Below, one piece after another: positions 23,280-33,592 of a stretch of 64,000 nucleotides of DNA; position 1 is the stretch's first letter; each line of letters opens with the position of its first letter. The position numbers and the translations under genes are program-made. The stretch is from Cristatella mucedo. Lineage: Eukaryota; Bryozoa; Phylactolaemata; Cristatellidae. The notes under the pieces are model-generated. The model was not told where the DNA came from. It was given only the letters and a program-made list of their open reading frames with translations, and did no database searches. The stretch is from the NCBI GenBank assembly GCA_009760855.2, contig WPIO01000159.1, positions 595,001-659,000 of the forward strand, written 5' to 3'.

Positions 23280-25770
23280 CACAGCAATGTTTGCCTTTTT
23301 TGCACTGCATAAACGTGAGCCGGCTTAAACAGGGATATCGTGCGCTATAAAAAAACTCTCCTGCATAACACCCACACAGTCTTTGTGGGTTTGTGAAGTT
23401 ACTGACAGAGATAAATTACATTAAATAGAGCGCATGTGCACCTGGCCAGGAAGGCGAAAGTCCCAGAGGAACCGCTTGCTTCTCAGTTATGGATTCAAGT
23501 GAACGGTTGGATTATCTCAAATTTTCTTAGAAAATATAAGCATGACATCCTGTATGTATTTAGCGATCTTCTTTAGCTATCATATCATCGTACGGCGTTT
23601 TACGACTTAAGTAACAATATTAAAGGGTTGCATTTTCCAGAAACCTGTAGATCGGCATTAAAAAGCTATTTTCTAGAACGCAGTTTTTAAATTGAAGATA
23701 GCGAGACCTATTTGAATGAAGTTTCGGGAGCACTGCCATCAAGTATTCCTTGAGCGATTAGATACACCCTATTCGTGGAACGTTGGTGTGCATTAAGCTG
23801 CAGTTGTAACTAAAGCAGTAATTTTCAAAATATCAACCAGCCTAAGGCTCAATGCGGTGGAAAAAGCGCTGACAGAAGTTAATTTTAAATAGGCCGATCC
23901 AGTAGCCTCGAAGAGATTACCGCGCATGTGCAACGATCTTCGATTATGTCCGACGTGCATTTTCGTGGACTTACACACTAACGAGACCCGATGTCTGCTC
24001 TTTTAGGGTAGGAACTCAAAAAATCTCTTTCAATATTTAGATCCGCTATAGTAGCTTTCAGAGAGCTTACTCAAAAACTGATCCAGCGTTCGTACCACAA
24101 ACTGCACTCACCATCCTTTTCCAAACTTGGCAAAGACCACAAAACATCAGGGAACTAAGAGATGTATGTCAGTAAAAGTAGTTTAAAGTACATTTTCTGA
24201 AAGGTGTATCTGTCAAGTGATTAGATAAAATAGCACAATTTATCCGAAAGTAAAGTTACGAATAGATACCTGCAGTTTAGTTATGATTGGCTAAGAATTC
24301 TCATCTCTGCTTCCTAGAGTCAGCATGCTTGAAGGAATTGTCGTTATACAAGAGATGTGTCTCATTTTCGTCCTGTATGAATCTGTCAGCATTTCTTATT
24401 TTAGAGAGGGTCAATTTTTTTTATTCGACGGATAAAGAGACAATTTGGTCTAACTTTACAGGTTTACAGAAAAGATATTGCGAATCGTTTTAATCGACAA
24501 ACAGCTCGTCATGAGTAGCACACTTGTAAGTTATTAATCTAAAATTACATTTTCCTGATAGAAAAAAAACGATTGTTTTGATTGTTGCAGTTGGTCTTAT
24601 AAGTATTATTTTATAGATGGTGATGATCACTCCTGAATTTATATGCAGAAAAGTTGAGTGAGCTTCTCTTTACGCGGCTTACCCGCAGTCATTTTCCAAA
24701 TACTGATACGCAAGCAAAGGAGTGCTCGTTCACGTCATGCCAATAGGCTAATTAGGCAATGAGGAACGAACGCCGTCGCAGATCATTTCACTGCCGCTTT
24801 CTTAGTGAAGGCCTGTGCATGCTCAGCTAGTCAAAAGATCCCGAATTTGGTTTCCACGGAGTTCGTCATCCATGAAATATAACCAGCATGCGGGCTTTTG
24901 CAAGCGCCGTAAGCCGATGGTTGAATGAGCTTTGGACTCGTTGCTTTCAATTTGCACAAGCTTCCGCGAAATTGGTGCTCTGAAATTTGCGGTGGCAAAC
25001 CTTGGCGACGCTTGTTCTCAGCCAGCTTGCTCAGCCCAAGCTCACCCCTGCAGTTTCTTCAAGGTATGCCCACCTTTTGAAACTAATACTTTCAAGTGGC
25101 TATATGTTGCCACGTTGTTTTGCCGCCATGTTGTTCCACCCCAGCAGGACTCGCCTGCTCAACCCTCTCAATGATCGCATTGTCAGCTTGAGCACGTTAC
25201 GTTGATGAGAAGAACTAAGGGAACTTTGCGGCGGAGACGTATATACGTACGTACTCGTGCGATCGCGTGCAAAGACGAACCCGCACACGATGACGAGAGG
25301 AGTCCACAACCACCGTTTGTCGCGACAGCCGCCACTTCGAGGCACCAATACGAGAATATCTTTCGGCGATGTACATTGGACCCACTTGCTGTCGGTGCAT
25401 GCTCTTTAAACCCGACCTCTACACCGAACTAACCGCCAAAGTGTCACAGACACTTTCCAGAGTGGCAATTGTCGCGTTGTGCTGGCTTCTAACTCAAGCA
25501 AACGGGACCAGCGGGGCCGAGACGTTAGAAGAGGATGCGATGGCATTTAGTAGGTGGCGCGTGAGGAGGCGATCGCCTGCTATCGCGTTGGAGTAATTCC
25601 CCCACAAAAGCTGGGAGCTTCCAGCAGCAAAACAGCGTAGCCAGTCGATGGCGATCGCTCTCAGAGGCCCACAGTAAGACTACACGAGCCAGCGGCGACA
25701 TTGCTTCTAAACGAGGCCCCGAAAGCGAGGCTCAGCTTCAAGACGAGGTGCTGTCAGGCGCATGCTGCAG
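23280..25770. other. No supported gene; downstream of collagen gene 1
   Basis: I recognise nothing between 23280 and the end of collagen gene 1. GC content rises after about 24900, and several short frames open on both strands (for example 25100-25348 minus and 25202-25432 plus), but none has a recognisable domain or consistent splice sites. Confidence 0.35.
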
Positions 25771-25774
25771 TACG

Positions 25775-25780
25775 TTTAAT
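25775..25780 (-). terminator. Polyadenylation signal of collagen gene 1
   Basis: ATTAAA on the minus strand, about 26 bp after the TGA stop. This common variant signal implies a very short 3' UTR. Similar placement in the two paralogues supports it. Confidence 0.6.
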
Positions 25781-25805
25781 TTGAACTTCCACGAGCTGCT
25801 GGCAG

Positions 25806-26617
25806 TCAAGCGCGCCAAGAAACAACTCCGGCCGGGCCGGCTGCACCTGTCTCACCCGTTGGCCCAGCTGGTCCCGGTTGGCCAGCGTTTCCCGGAGCTC
25901 CGATCGGGCCTGGTTCTCCGGGCTTGCCGGCGTCGCCGGGCGGCCCCGCCGGGCCCAGGCGACCTGCAGCGCCGGCCGCTCCAGCTGTGCCGCTGGCTCC
26001 CAGACCTCCTGTCGGCCCAGTAGGGCCCTGAGCGCCCGCTGCACCCGGTTTTCCAGTGGCACCGGGTAATCCCGTGGGGCCAGCCGGGCCGGCCGGGCCA
26101 AGCGGGCCGCCAGCTCCTGGCGCGCCGCTTGGTCCAGTTGGACCTTTGTCGCCGGCGAGTCCGGGGGCGCCCGCTGGTCCAGGCCGACCGACCGCTCCTT
26201 GCGGACCCGCCGCCCCGTCTCGTCCGGGCTGTCCGGGGCCGCCATCAGCGCCGGGTGCACCCGCCGTTCCGGCTGGGCCCTGCAAGCCCTGGCCGCCGGC
26301 GTTTCCTTGCGAGCCCGCGGCCCCCGGCGAACCCGCTGGTCCTGCAACACCCGGCGGCCCGGCCGGACCGCCACTGCCCCTGCCGCCCTTGTTGCCTTTG
26401 AGTCCAGTGGCGCCCGGCGCACCGAGCTTTCCTGCTGGTCCGTCGGGGCCCGCTATGCCGTTCTGGCCGGTGGGCCCTTGGTTGCCAGGGAAGCCGACAG
26501 GACCTGTGAATCCTGTCGGTCCAGTGGGTCCTTCGTATCCGATGCCGCGAGGTCCCGTAAAACCCGTTGTGCCAGTTGGCCCAGATGGTCCTACTCCACC
26601 TGGCTGGCCGACTAATC
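25806..26617 (-). CDS. Collagen gene 1, exon 3 (main Gly-X-Y block)
   Basis: The acceptor is CCCTATTGCAG, after which the two bases GA complete the split glycine codon. The 812-nt exon encodes 87 Gly-X-Y triplets with one imperfection: triplet 9 is five residues long (GIGYE). The tail GVVSWRA precedes TGA. There is no C-terminal NC1 or fibrillar propeptide domain. The exon is GC-rich and proline/alanine-rich, and the antisense frames across it (a Pro-rich 590-residue frame on plus) are shadows. Confidence 0.9.
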
Positions 26618-27065
26618 CTGCAATAGGGAAAAACCTCTTTGTATTCGTACCAGTCGCCACGAAGCTGTGTGGCTCTTTCAAAAATCTCCGTTTCTTTTCC
26701 TTCTCACTCTCTCTCGCTCTGTCTCTGTGTCTGTCTGTGTCTGTCTGTGCCTGTCTGTGCCTGTCTGTGCCTGTCTGTGCCTGTCTGTGCCTGTCTGTGC
26801 CTGTCTGTGCCTGTCTGTGCCTGTCTGTGCCTGTCTGTGCCTGTCTGTGCCTGTCTGTGTCTGTCTGTGTCTGTCTGTGTCTGTCTGTGTCTGTCTGTGT
26901 CTGTCTGTGTCTGTCTGTGTCTGTCTGTGTCTGTCTGTGTCTGTCTCTCTCTGTCTCTCTCTGTCTCTCTCTGTCTCTCTCTGTCTCTCTCTGTCTCTCT
27001 CTGTCTCTCTCTGTCTCTCTCTGTCTCTCTCTGTCTCTCTCTGTCTCTCTCTCTGTCTCTCTCTG

Positions 27066-27096
<31 letters not shown>

Positions 27097-27139
27097 GTCT
27101 CTCTCTGTCTCTCTCTGTCTCTCTCTGTCTCTCTCTGTC

Positions 27140-27190
<51 letters not shown>

Positions 27191-27362
27191 GTCTCTCTCT
27201 GTCTCTCTCTGTCTCTGTCTCTCTCTGTCTCTCTCTGTCTCTCTCTGTCTCTCCTCTGTCTCTCCTCTGTCTCTCCTCTGTCTCTTCTCTGTCTCTTCTC
27301 TGTCTCTCTCTGTCTCTCTCTGTCTCTCTCTGTCTCTCTCTGTCTCTCTCTGTCTCTCTCTG

Positions 27363-27393
<31 letters not shown>

Positions 27394-28032
27394 GTCACTC
27401 TCTTTCTGTGCCTCTCTGTCTTTCTCTGTCTCTCTCAGTCTCTCTCTCTCTTTCTGTGCCTCTCTGTCTTTCTCTGTCTCTCTCAGTCTCTCTCTCTTTC
27501 TGTGCCTCTCTGTCTTTCTCTGTCTCTCCCAGTCTCTCTCTTTCTGTGCCTCTCTGTCTTTCTCTGTCTCTCTATCTCTCTCTGTGGTTTGGTTCGCACA
27601 TTAGAAAGCCAGCCGATGAACAATGCCAACAATTTATTCTACTACTCACAGAGCGGAGGGAGCACGACTTCACTCGCACCTCTCTCCCACTCTAGTCCCC
27701 TCTCCTCGACTCCGGCTGTGCCTTGGCCGACCCCGGTGGTGAATCCACCATCTGGTCACCAGTGGGTTATCAGCCTGAGTCAACGCATCGTTAGAAGTGG
27801 ACCACTGCTGTGCACAGGCCCCTCTTGAGGATGTTCCCACCAGCTGTTGAGGAAAGGAGTGGTAACAGCTCGCATGCGATCGAACTACTCTCTCCTCTCT
27901 CCCTCCCTCTCTCTTTCTCTCTGTCTCACTCTCACCCTTTCCTATCTCTCTCGCAGCTCAATTGGGGCAAACTCCCCCTCTCTGTATGTCTGTCTGTCTG
28001 TACGTCGGTCGGTCGGTTGGTCGGTCGGTCGG

Positions 28033-28085
<53 letters not shown>

Positions 28086-28120
28086 ATCTCAATCTCAATC
28101 TCTCTGTACGTCTCTCTTGC

Positions 28121-28159
<39 letters not shown>

Positions 28160-28168
28160 GTCTCTCTC

Positions 28169-28264
<96 letters not shown>

Positions 28265-28896
28265 AGCTCAATTGAAGCAAAGTCTCTCTGGCTGGGAACC
28301 GTTGTTTTTTTTTTTAGCTCTGTACAGCCGAGGCTGCTGCGAACTAGCAAGTCGGCTGCTGCGAACTAGCTTGCATCTGATCCGTCGCGTGTAGCCAGCG
28401 ACAGCAGTCTTTGCCTTCCCCTCATTCGCACACACGCTCGGCTCTATCAGCTGCGACGGGCAAACGCGAGCTTGAGGCTCTTGCGTAATCGCACTAGCTC
28501 CAATCGAAGGAAACCTCGAGGGTTGCCTCATGGATTAGAATCTGTACCAGCCGATTCGCCCCCCCCCCGAAATTCGCCGAACCGAAGGCTTTAGATGACA
28601 ATAGAAACCGTTACCTGTCTTTCCTGGCGCTCCGGCGTTTCCAGTTTCTCCCCGCAGACCTTTGGGACCAGGAGGTCCTGGTGGACCTTGTGGCCCAGCG
28701 TCTCCAGTCGCACCGGCAAATCCGATCGCTCCGACCGGTCCTGGATATCCCTGTGGTCCGGTGTCTCCTTTTGGTCCCTGCCATCCATGGGGCCCCGGTG
28801 GACCCGGCGGACCACGCGGTCCGACGACCAAAGTCGTGCCGAACGTGCGCTTCGAGATCAGCTTCGCTCCTACAACCGAAGGCAAGAGAGAGAGCG

Positions 28897-28972
<76 letters not shown>

Positions 28973-29496
28973 GCCATAGTTAGGTCATCGTTAGGTCAGG
29001 CGCCGACGGAGCAGCAGCACGGCAGCAGGCAACGAGCAATGCTTGCGACGGCGACGAACTACGGTCGTCGCTTTAAGAAGAGCTCGATCGCGCTCAGCCG
29101 GCTGAGCGATGCGAGTGCGTCCTTAGAATGCCGGAGGTGAGTCCATGGTTGAACTTCACGGAACTTTCACAGGAAGCCGTCTCGCCGGCTGAATAGAGCG
29201 TGCATGCGGCAGGCAGCGGCGGTAGCGGCTGAGGCAGCTGGATTGGCGCTCGCAGCAGCGTCGAAGCAGCGAAGCTTACCAAAAGTCTTTTTCAGCGACT
29301 TCAAGTCGTCGCGCAGGCGGTCGTTCTCGCTCCTCAGGTTGACGGCCTCGAGCGTGAGCAGCGACACGAACACGGCCACGAGCAGGACGCCGAAGGCCAG
29401 CACGTACAGCAAGCTCATTGCTGCCTGCGATTGGGCCCCGCGCCGAGCAGGCGCCATCGCCTGGCGTCTCTCAGCCTCGGCGTACTTCACGTCCAT
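25806..29496 (-). CDS. Membrane-anchored collagen gene 1 (three exons)
   Basis: The joined exons 29496-29280, 28869-28615 and 26617-25806 give 427 residues. The product should be a type II membrane or secreted collagen. It has a 27-residue basic N-tail, a membrane helix at about 28-48, a heptad segment at about 49-71 that may nucleate trimers, a Ser-Lys-Arg site at 78-80, and then an almost continuous Gly-X-Y helix to a short VVSWRA end. This domain order is known from nematode and nematomorph cuticle collagens. That it builds cuticle here is inference. Both introns are phase 1 with GT/AG ends. Unlike genes 2 and 3 it lacks the Cys-X-Cys motif before the helix. Its second intron is about 2 kb and full of microsatellites. 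A non-fibrillar extracellular collagen of another lineage cannot be excluded. Confidence 0.85.
26731..27060 (+). repeat. Decamer array in three homogeneous blocks (intron 2, gene 1)
   Basis: Ten-bp units: one CTGTCTGTGT, then 11 x CTGTCTGTGC (26741-26850), 9 x CTGTCTGTGT (26851-26940) and 11 x CTGTCTCTCT (26941-27050). Each block differs from the next by one or a few bases, which points to stepwise local amplification. Since 10 is not a multiple of 3, all three frames stay open, so the long Cys/Leu/Ser frames here are artefacts. Confidence 0.95.
27061..27590 (+). repeat. CT-rich simple repeat and 44-48 bp minisatellite (intron 2, gene 1)
   Basis: Irregular CTGTCTCT/CTCTGT repeats run to about 27380. 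From about 27383 to 27570 there are four units of 44-48 bp, each containing TTTCTGTGCCTCTCTGTCTT and varying in the length of an internal CT run. In the transcript of gene 1 this is a long purine tract. Confidence 0.9.
28006..28261 (+). repeat. GGTC repeats and (CT)n microsatellite (intron 2, gene 1)
   Basis: A GTCGGTCGGTTGGTCGGTCG stretch at 28006-28032 is followed by interrupted CT repeats and then pure CT to 28261. Similar short texts border it (CTCAATTGGGGCAAACTC at about 27957 and CTCAATTGAAGCAAAGTC at about 28266), as if the repeat grew inside a small duplication. Confidence 0.9.
28615..28869 (-). CDS. Collagen gene 1, exon 2
   Basis: The acceptor is TTCGGTTGTAG and the donor GTAACG, a symmetrical 255-nt phase 1 exon. 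It encodes [10 protein letters not shown] with the dibasic SKR site, a short TTLVV linker, then 23 perfect Gly-X-Y triplets beginning GPRGPPGPP. The matching exons of genes 2 and 3 have the same SKR-(T/F)-F-G core. Cleavage by a furin-like protease after SKR is inferred from nematode collagens. The strict R-X-K/R-R furin pattern is not met. Confidence 0.88.
28884..28967 (+). repeat. (GA)n microsatellite at the acceptor of intron 1, gene 1
   Basis: About 84 bp of GA repeat. On the transcribed strand it is (CU)n ending only about 15 nt before the exon 2 acceptor, so it doubles as an oversized polypyrimidine tract. Confidence 0.95.
29280..29496 (-). CDS. Collagen gene 1, exon 1 (anchor and heptads)
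   Basis: The ATG at 29496 lies 56 bp downstream of a TATA box. The exon encodes [11 protein letters not shown], a basic tail, the helix [19 protein letters not shown] and the heptad segment ending SLKKTF, then the donor GTAAGC leaves one G of the split glycine codon. An upstream in-frame extension exists but would read through the TATA box, so this start is preferred. The box [14 protein letters not shown] is nearly identical in genes 2 and 3. Confidence 0.85.
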
Positions 29497-29550
29497 GACG
29501 CTCCTGTACCGCCGCTGGCAGCTACGAGCTGCACGAGTCGGAGCGCCGGC

Positions 29551-29559
29551 GTATATAAG
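29551..29559 (-). promoter_or_regulatory. TATA box of collagen gene 1
   Basis: CTTATATAC on the minus strand, about 56 bp before the ATG. Gene 3 has a TATA box at a similar distance (62 bp). Confidence 0.6.
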
Positions 29560-29599
29560 CGCTGGCCGCTTCGTAGGTGGCTGCCTTGGCGACGACCGG

Positions 29600-30050
29600 A
29601 TTGCCGTCGCTTTGACGCTGCTGCTGGGCTGGATTAGCTGGAGCTTAGCGAGCCCGCATCTGCAGACGAGCGCCAGCTGAATGCTCAACCCGCCAGCAAC
29701 TAAGCTTCATTGGCGTCAGCTCGGTTTAGCGGCCGTTCGCAGCAGCAGTCCAAAAGGGCCTCTTTTAGTCCATGCATTTGCGGGTGAAAGTCTGAATTAA
29801 ATTCCATGGAGAGCTGAGATCTCCGCGGAGCGTGGCATCGCAGTTTTGGCAAGCTCGTTGCTTCGACCTGAATGACGTAGTACTCATGCCTACTCGACTG
29901 CCTCCGGAGCGCGTCTCGCTCAGTAGCAGTAGCGGAGAGTGGTCGGATTGGTTTCCGCATTTAGTGGCCTCAGTCTGATAAGAAGAGCAAATGCAGTAAA
30001 GTTTAATTAGTATTTCCGTAATTCAGCCTGAAGCGCTGTACGCACGCACG
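29600..30050. other. Upstream region of collagen gene 1
   Basis: GC-rich 5' flank without a supported gene. The minus-strand text GTCGCCAAGGCAGCC (29593-29579, just inside the flank) weakly resembles the promoter motif shared by genes 2 and 3. Confidence 0.35.
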
Positions 30051-30052
30051 TC

Positions 30053-30054
30053 TG

Positions 30055-30087
<33 letters not shown>

Positions 30088-31345
30088 TTGCACTTGATAA
30101 AGCACCCTCAGAGAACTTAATCTCTTTCTAGGCGCTTTACATTTGCTGCAAAGTGATACGCAATAGAATAGTAAGTAAAATCATGCTTGAAAAACAAACA
30201 AAATGAATAACATGGTTAGGGGTTACATGCACTGGGTCAGCATGCAAATGTGGTTAGTGGCAGCATGAACAGTGTCAGCACGCATAAGCACATCGAGGAC
30301 GAATCACAAGGACCCACTAAATGCTGTCCTAAATAGGTATGTTTTTAAGTTTCTTTTAAATGTGGTCAGGTCAGGGGATGTTCTGATGCAGGTCGGGAGG
30401 GAGTTCCAGGCTGTGGGAGCATACGAGCTAAATGCACGGTCTCCAAAGGATTTAAGGTTTGTACGAGGTATTTCTAGACTGTTGGATTCCGAAAAGCGAG
30501 TGGTACGATGCTTTGCCTGATGGGGTAGTATCTCTGAAAGATAGGCTGGAGCCATAGAATGAAGAGACCTAAAAGTGAGCGACAAAACCTTGAAGTCAAT
30601 CCGTTGCTTGACTGGTAACCAGTGCAGGTCGGCGAGAAGTGGAGTAATGTGGCAACTGCGACGCTCACGACAGACAAGCCTAGCTGCAGAGTTTTGCACC
30701 AGCTGCAATCGCCTGATCGCACATGCTGGTAGGCCAGTAAGCAGTGAGTTGCAGAAGTCGAGACGAGATGTCACGAATGCATGGACCAACTTGGACGTGG
30801 TATCCTTATCTAAACAAGCCCTAATTTTAGCAATGTTATGAAGCTGAAAATAGGCTGATTTGACTGTGGAGCTGATGTGGTCGTCTAACGAGAGGTCGCT
30901 TTGGAATATGACACCTAGATTTCGAGCTGATTCAACTGGAGATATGCTGGCAGAGCCAATTTTGAAAGTCAGCCTTTCCAATTTCTGAATAACACTAGGT
31001 TTGCCCATAACTAGTAAGTTAGTTTTATCATCGTTTAGTTTTAGAAAATTTGCTGCCATCCATGATCGGATGTCATCAATGCATGCAGCAAGTGAGTTGA
31101 GAGAATTTGAGGTGCTCGAAGGCTGGGAGGGATCAAAGCAAAGGTACAACTGAGTGTCATCCGCATAGAAGTGAAAGCCTAGATTGTGCTTGGCAATCAC
31201 ATCAGCGAGAGGGAGAGTATAAACGGTGAAAAGGACCGGACCTAGCACAGAGCCCTGAGGTACTCCATATTTTAGAGGTACTTCAGATGATCTTTGTCCA
31301 TTCACGTCAACACTCTGGAGTCTCCCACTGAGATAGGACCTGATG
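30053..31345 (-). mobile_element. LINE family 1 copy B, best-preserved 3' half
   Basis: The minus-strand element starts abruptly at the RT box RSYLSGRLQSVDVNG (about 31342) and runs to the 3' hairpin and a (TAA)n tail at 30057-30087. Its body closely matches copy A. The tail is the cleanest in the window, as expected for a young insertion. No convincing target duplication could be seen around the abrupt 5' junction. Confidence 0.9.
30304..31342 (-). pseudogene. RT C-terminal ORF of LINE copy B, open but truncated
   Basis: About 346 residues are open without a stop. They include VPQGSVLGP, the intact catalytic box FYADDTQLYL, the connection region (KTNLLVMGKPSV), NSAARLVCRERRSCHIT, ADLHWLPV and the FGDRAFSSYAPTAWNSLP box, ending FSGSL-stop. 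RT motifs upstream of the palm, including motif A, and the endonuclease are missing, so it cannot act alone. It is the best template for judging frameshifts in the other copies. Confidence 0.88.
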
Positions 31346-31699
31346 CCACTTATAGCCAACTTCTGTGTGTCAAAGTCAGAAAGACTACTGCGAGTTAACC
31401 CTCTGCGGTTCATTCGGTGCTAGTAATAGCCAGGGTTCATAAGTCATCCAGAAGCTGAGATTATTTTTGTTTGCTTGAGCGCACTTGTTTATTTGTTTGC
31501 AGCCAAAGAGCGATGCTCGTTCGTTTTTTTGCTCGCCTATTCAAGTCTGTTTGCGTGCATGTTGCTTTTACATTTTTTGTTGCTTCTCTTGCAGCGAATA
31601 TTAAAGCATCTGGACAGGGAGCTGGTTTTTACATGACGCTATTAAAATAGAACATTTTTATTATTGTTATTATGACTGTTGTTATTGTAAATTTCGAAT

Positions 31700-32310
31700 T
31701 GCTGCTGCAGAAATCAAACCTCAGAAAAAAGAGTTAGCAAGTGTGCAAAGGCACACAAAAGCATCAAATTCATTCTCGAGCTCCGAAGAACTTGCAGAGC
31801 CTCAAAGTAACACACTCGTGGCCGCTGGCTCGTGAGCCCCCTAGATGCAAACGTAACGTGTGCTGCATCGTGCGCAAACAACTACAATACCGAACACAAA
31901 AGAAGACAAGCTCTCTGGGGCTGAGGGAAAGGTGAGCGAAACATGTGCATCTTCAGCCGAGATTTAAATGAGGCAAATTTAGTGAAGGTGAGAGCCAAAG
32001 CCAGAAGTGAGTTCCTGACTATTGGTGACTACAAACAGGAAGCTTGATCACTAGGACATTTCAATGAAGAGCGAGGAACTGTATAGACGGCCAGAGCGGT
32101 TCTTTTAAATGCATTCTGCTCAATGTAATCTCTATGACTCACCTGACTAAATATGGGCTCACTTGTGCTAAGATAAGCCCGAGGAATTTCAAAAAACCCA
32201 ACAATGCAACAAAATAGGGAAATTATTGGTCGTGAGCGCAAGATACAGTCTGTCTGTTTCGGTACTTTTATTGGAAGTACTCGAGTCAGGCAACTTTGAA
32301 ATGACATCCA
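31700..32310 (-). mobile_element. LINE family 2 relic
   Basis: The plus text AGGTGAGCGAAACATGTGCA and the following AGCCGAGATTTAAATGAGGC match the family-2 3' end. The antisense of about 31960-32300 resembles an RT C-terminal stretch (SFKSRLKMHMF-like, then an APAYLST-like box). Heavily decayed. Confidence 0.5.
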
Positions 32311-32439
32311 TTAGTGAGAGTGCATGAAATCGTAATGACATATCCAATCATTAAAAGCCAATTATATTAAGCAACATCCTCTGCAAAATATTTCCAGGTT
32401 GGGTTTACTGCACGGGCAAAACTTTAATACGTAGTAATT

Positions 32440-33080
32440 GCACGACGGTTAATCCTAGCGATAATCTCATGCAATCTCCGGCAGTAATCCTAAAGGTAAT
32501 CTTTAGAGATCTCCAGCAGTAATCCTAGCGGTAATCTCCAGCAATCTCCGGCAGTAATCCTAAAAGTAATCTCCAGCAGTCTGGCAATGCCGGATAAAAT
32601 ATTCAAGGTGCACCTGGCGTTAACATCGATCTGCCGGGCTTAGGGCGGCATGAAACCGGTAACGCCAAGCTTTAATTTCCGTCTCACAAGAGCTGCATAA
32701 AAAGTTTTAGCCTGCATACAAGTGCTGTAATAGGATATTTTCGTAGCAGTAAATTGATTGCCCGCCGACTAAATCTCTCTAGATTGTAAAGTAATTATGC
32801 TTAGTTAACTCATTTCGGATACGGTGTAACCTCGTGCTCTTGCCTTCTACACCCTGCTAGCAGCACGTTTTGTTTAACCTAGACGACGGCGCCTTCAGGA
32901 AAGGAATAATGCTGTTCGAGACCTATAGACGACTCAGGGTTTTGATAACGGTCAGAAATGCTTGATCATTTTAACGCTGTCAGAGTGATGACTATGCCTC
33001 ATTATTCGTGCACCCTGACTAGTTTGGAACAGAAAACCATCGTCACCAGGATAGCGAATACACGCCACAATCTTATTCTG
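32440..33080 (+). repeat. Unclassified interspersed repeat R3, copy 1
   Basis: Shares ordered words with the copies at 35960 and 41350: TAGCGATAATC, the GCAGCACGTTTTG segment, GCGCCTTCAGGAAA and CACCCTGACTAGT. At 32446-32585 it also contains a local tandem array of about three units around GGCAGTAATCCTAAAGGTAA. No coding capacity is visible. Confidence 0.55.
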
Positions 33081-33229
33081 TATCCTGAAAAAAATAATGC
33101 TTTCCTTATCAAGGCATAGGAATAGAGAGAAGTAAATCAAAGCTGTGTAAAAGCTTTTTATTTATGTGGATGCTGAGTCAACATCATTCAGATGAACTTT
33201 AACTGTCACTTAAAAGGTTTCGAAGTAAT

Positions 33230-33592
33230 GTATCGCCACTAATCCAAATTAATAATAACTGTAATCATTTGATTAGGCCGTTTGTATGGAACACCCAGGG
33301 AACTTACTCTCTGTCTAGGCACTTAACCACTCATCAAAAATGAATCAAAGCAAATGGGGCTAGTGACATGCACGGTATCAAGGCTGCAAATGAAATCAAA
33401 TTTCGTGCTCTAGCGAAACGCTAAAGCAAAAAGGACGGCGTCATGGGCGCTAGATATTAAGACCTCGAGAAAGAAACATACAGTGAATTATGCACACGTA
33501 CGCATGCCAGGCACGCCGGAATAAACATAAAGCAGCTATCCATGGAATGAAGCAAAAGGCTGACCGGAACAGATGTGTCTTTAGCTAAGACT
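33230..33592 (-). mobile_element. LINE family 2, 3' UTR relic
   Basis: Begins with a hairpin remnant (GGGAACTTACTCTCTGTCTA) and continues TAGTGACATGCACGGTATCA, then GAATTATGCACACGTACGCA and CAGATGTGTCTTTAGCTAAG. It ends exactly where the TAA tail of LINE copy F begins, so F probably inserted into it. Confidence 0.6.

Noticed and set aside
25806-27398. 530-residue minus frame beginning with Arg-Glu repeats
   Set aside because: The N-terminal half is microsatellite in intron 2. A good acceptor at 26618 and the paralogues show the true exon starts at 26617.
26056-27828. Plus-strand 590-residue Pro/Gly-rich frame
   Set aside because: It is the antisense of collagen gene 1 exon 3 continued through a 10-bp repeat that stays open in every frame.
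32446-32585. CRISPR-like array
   Set aside because: Repeat units of about 35 bp vary in sequence and spacing, there are only about three, and the context is animal repeat DNA.
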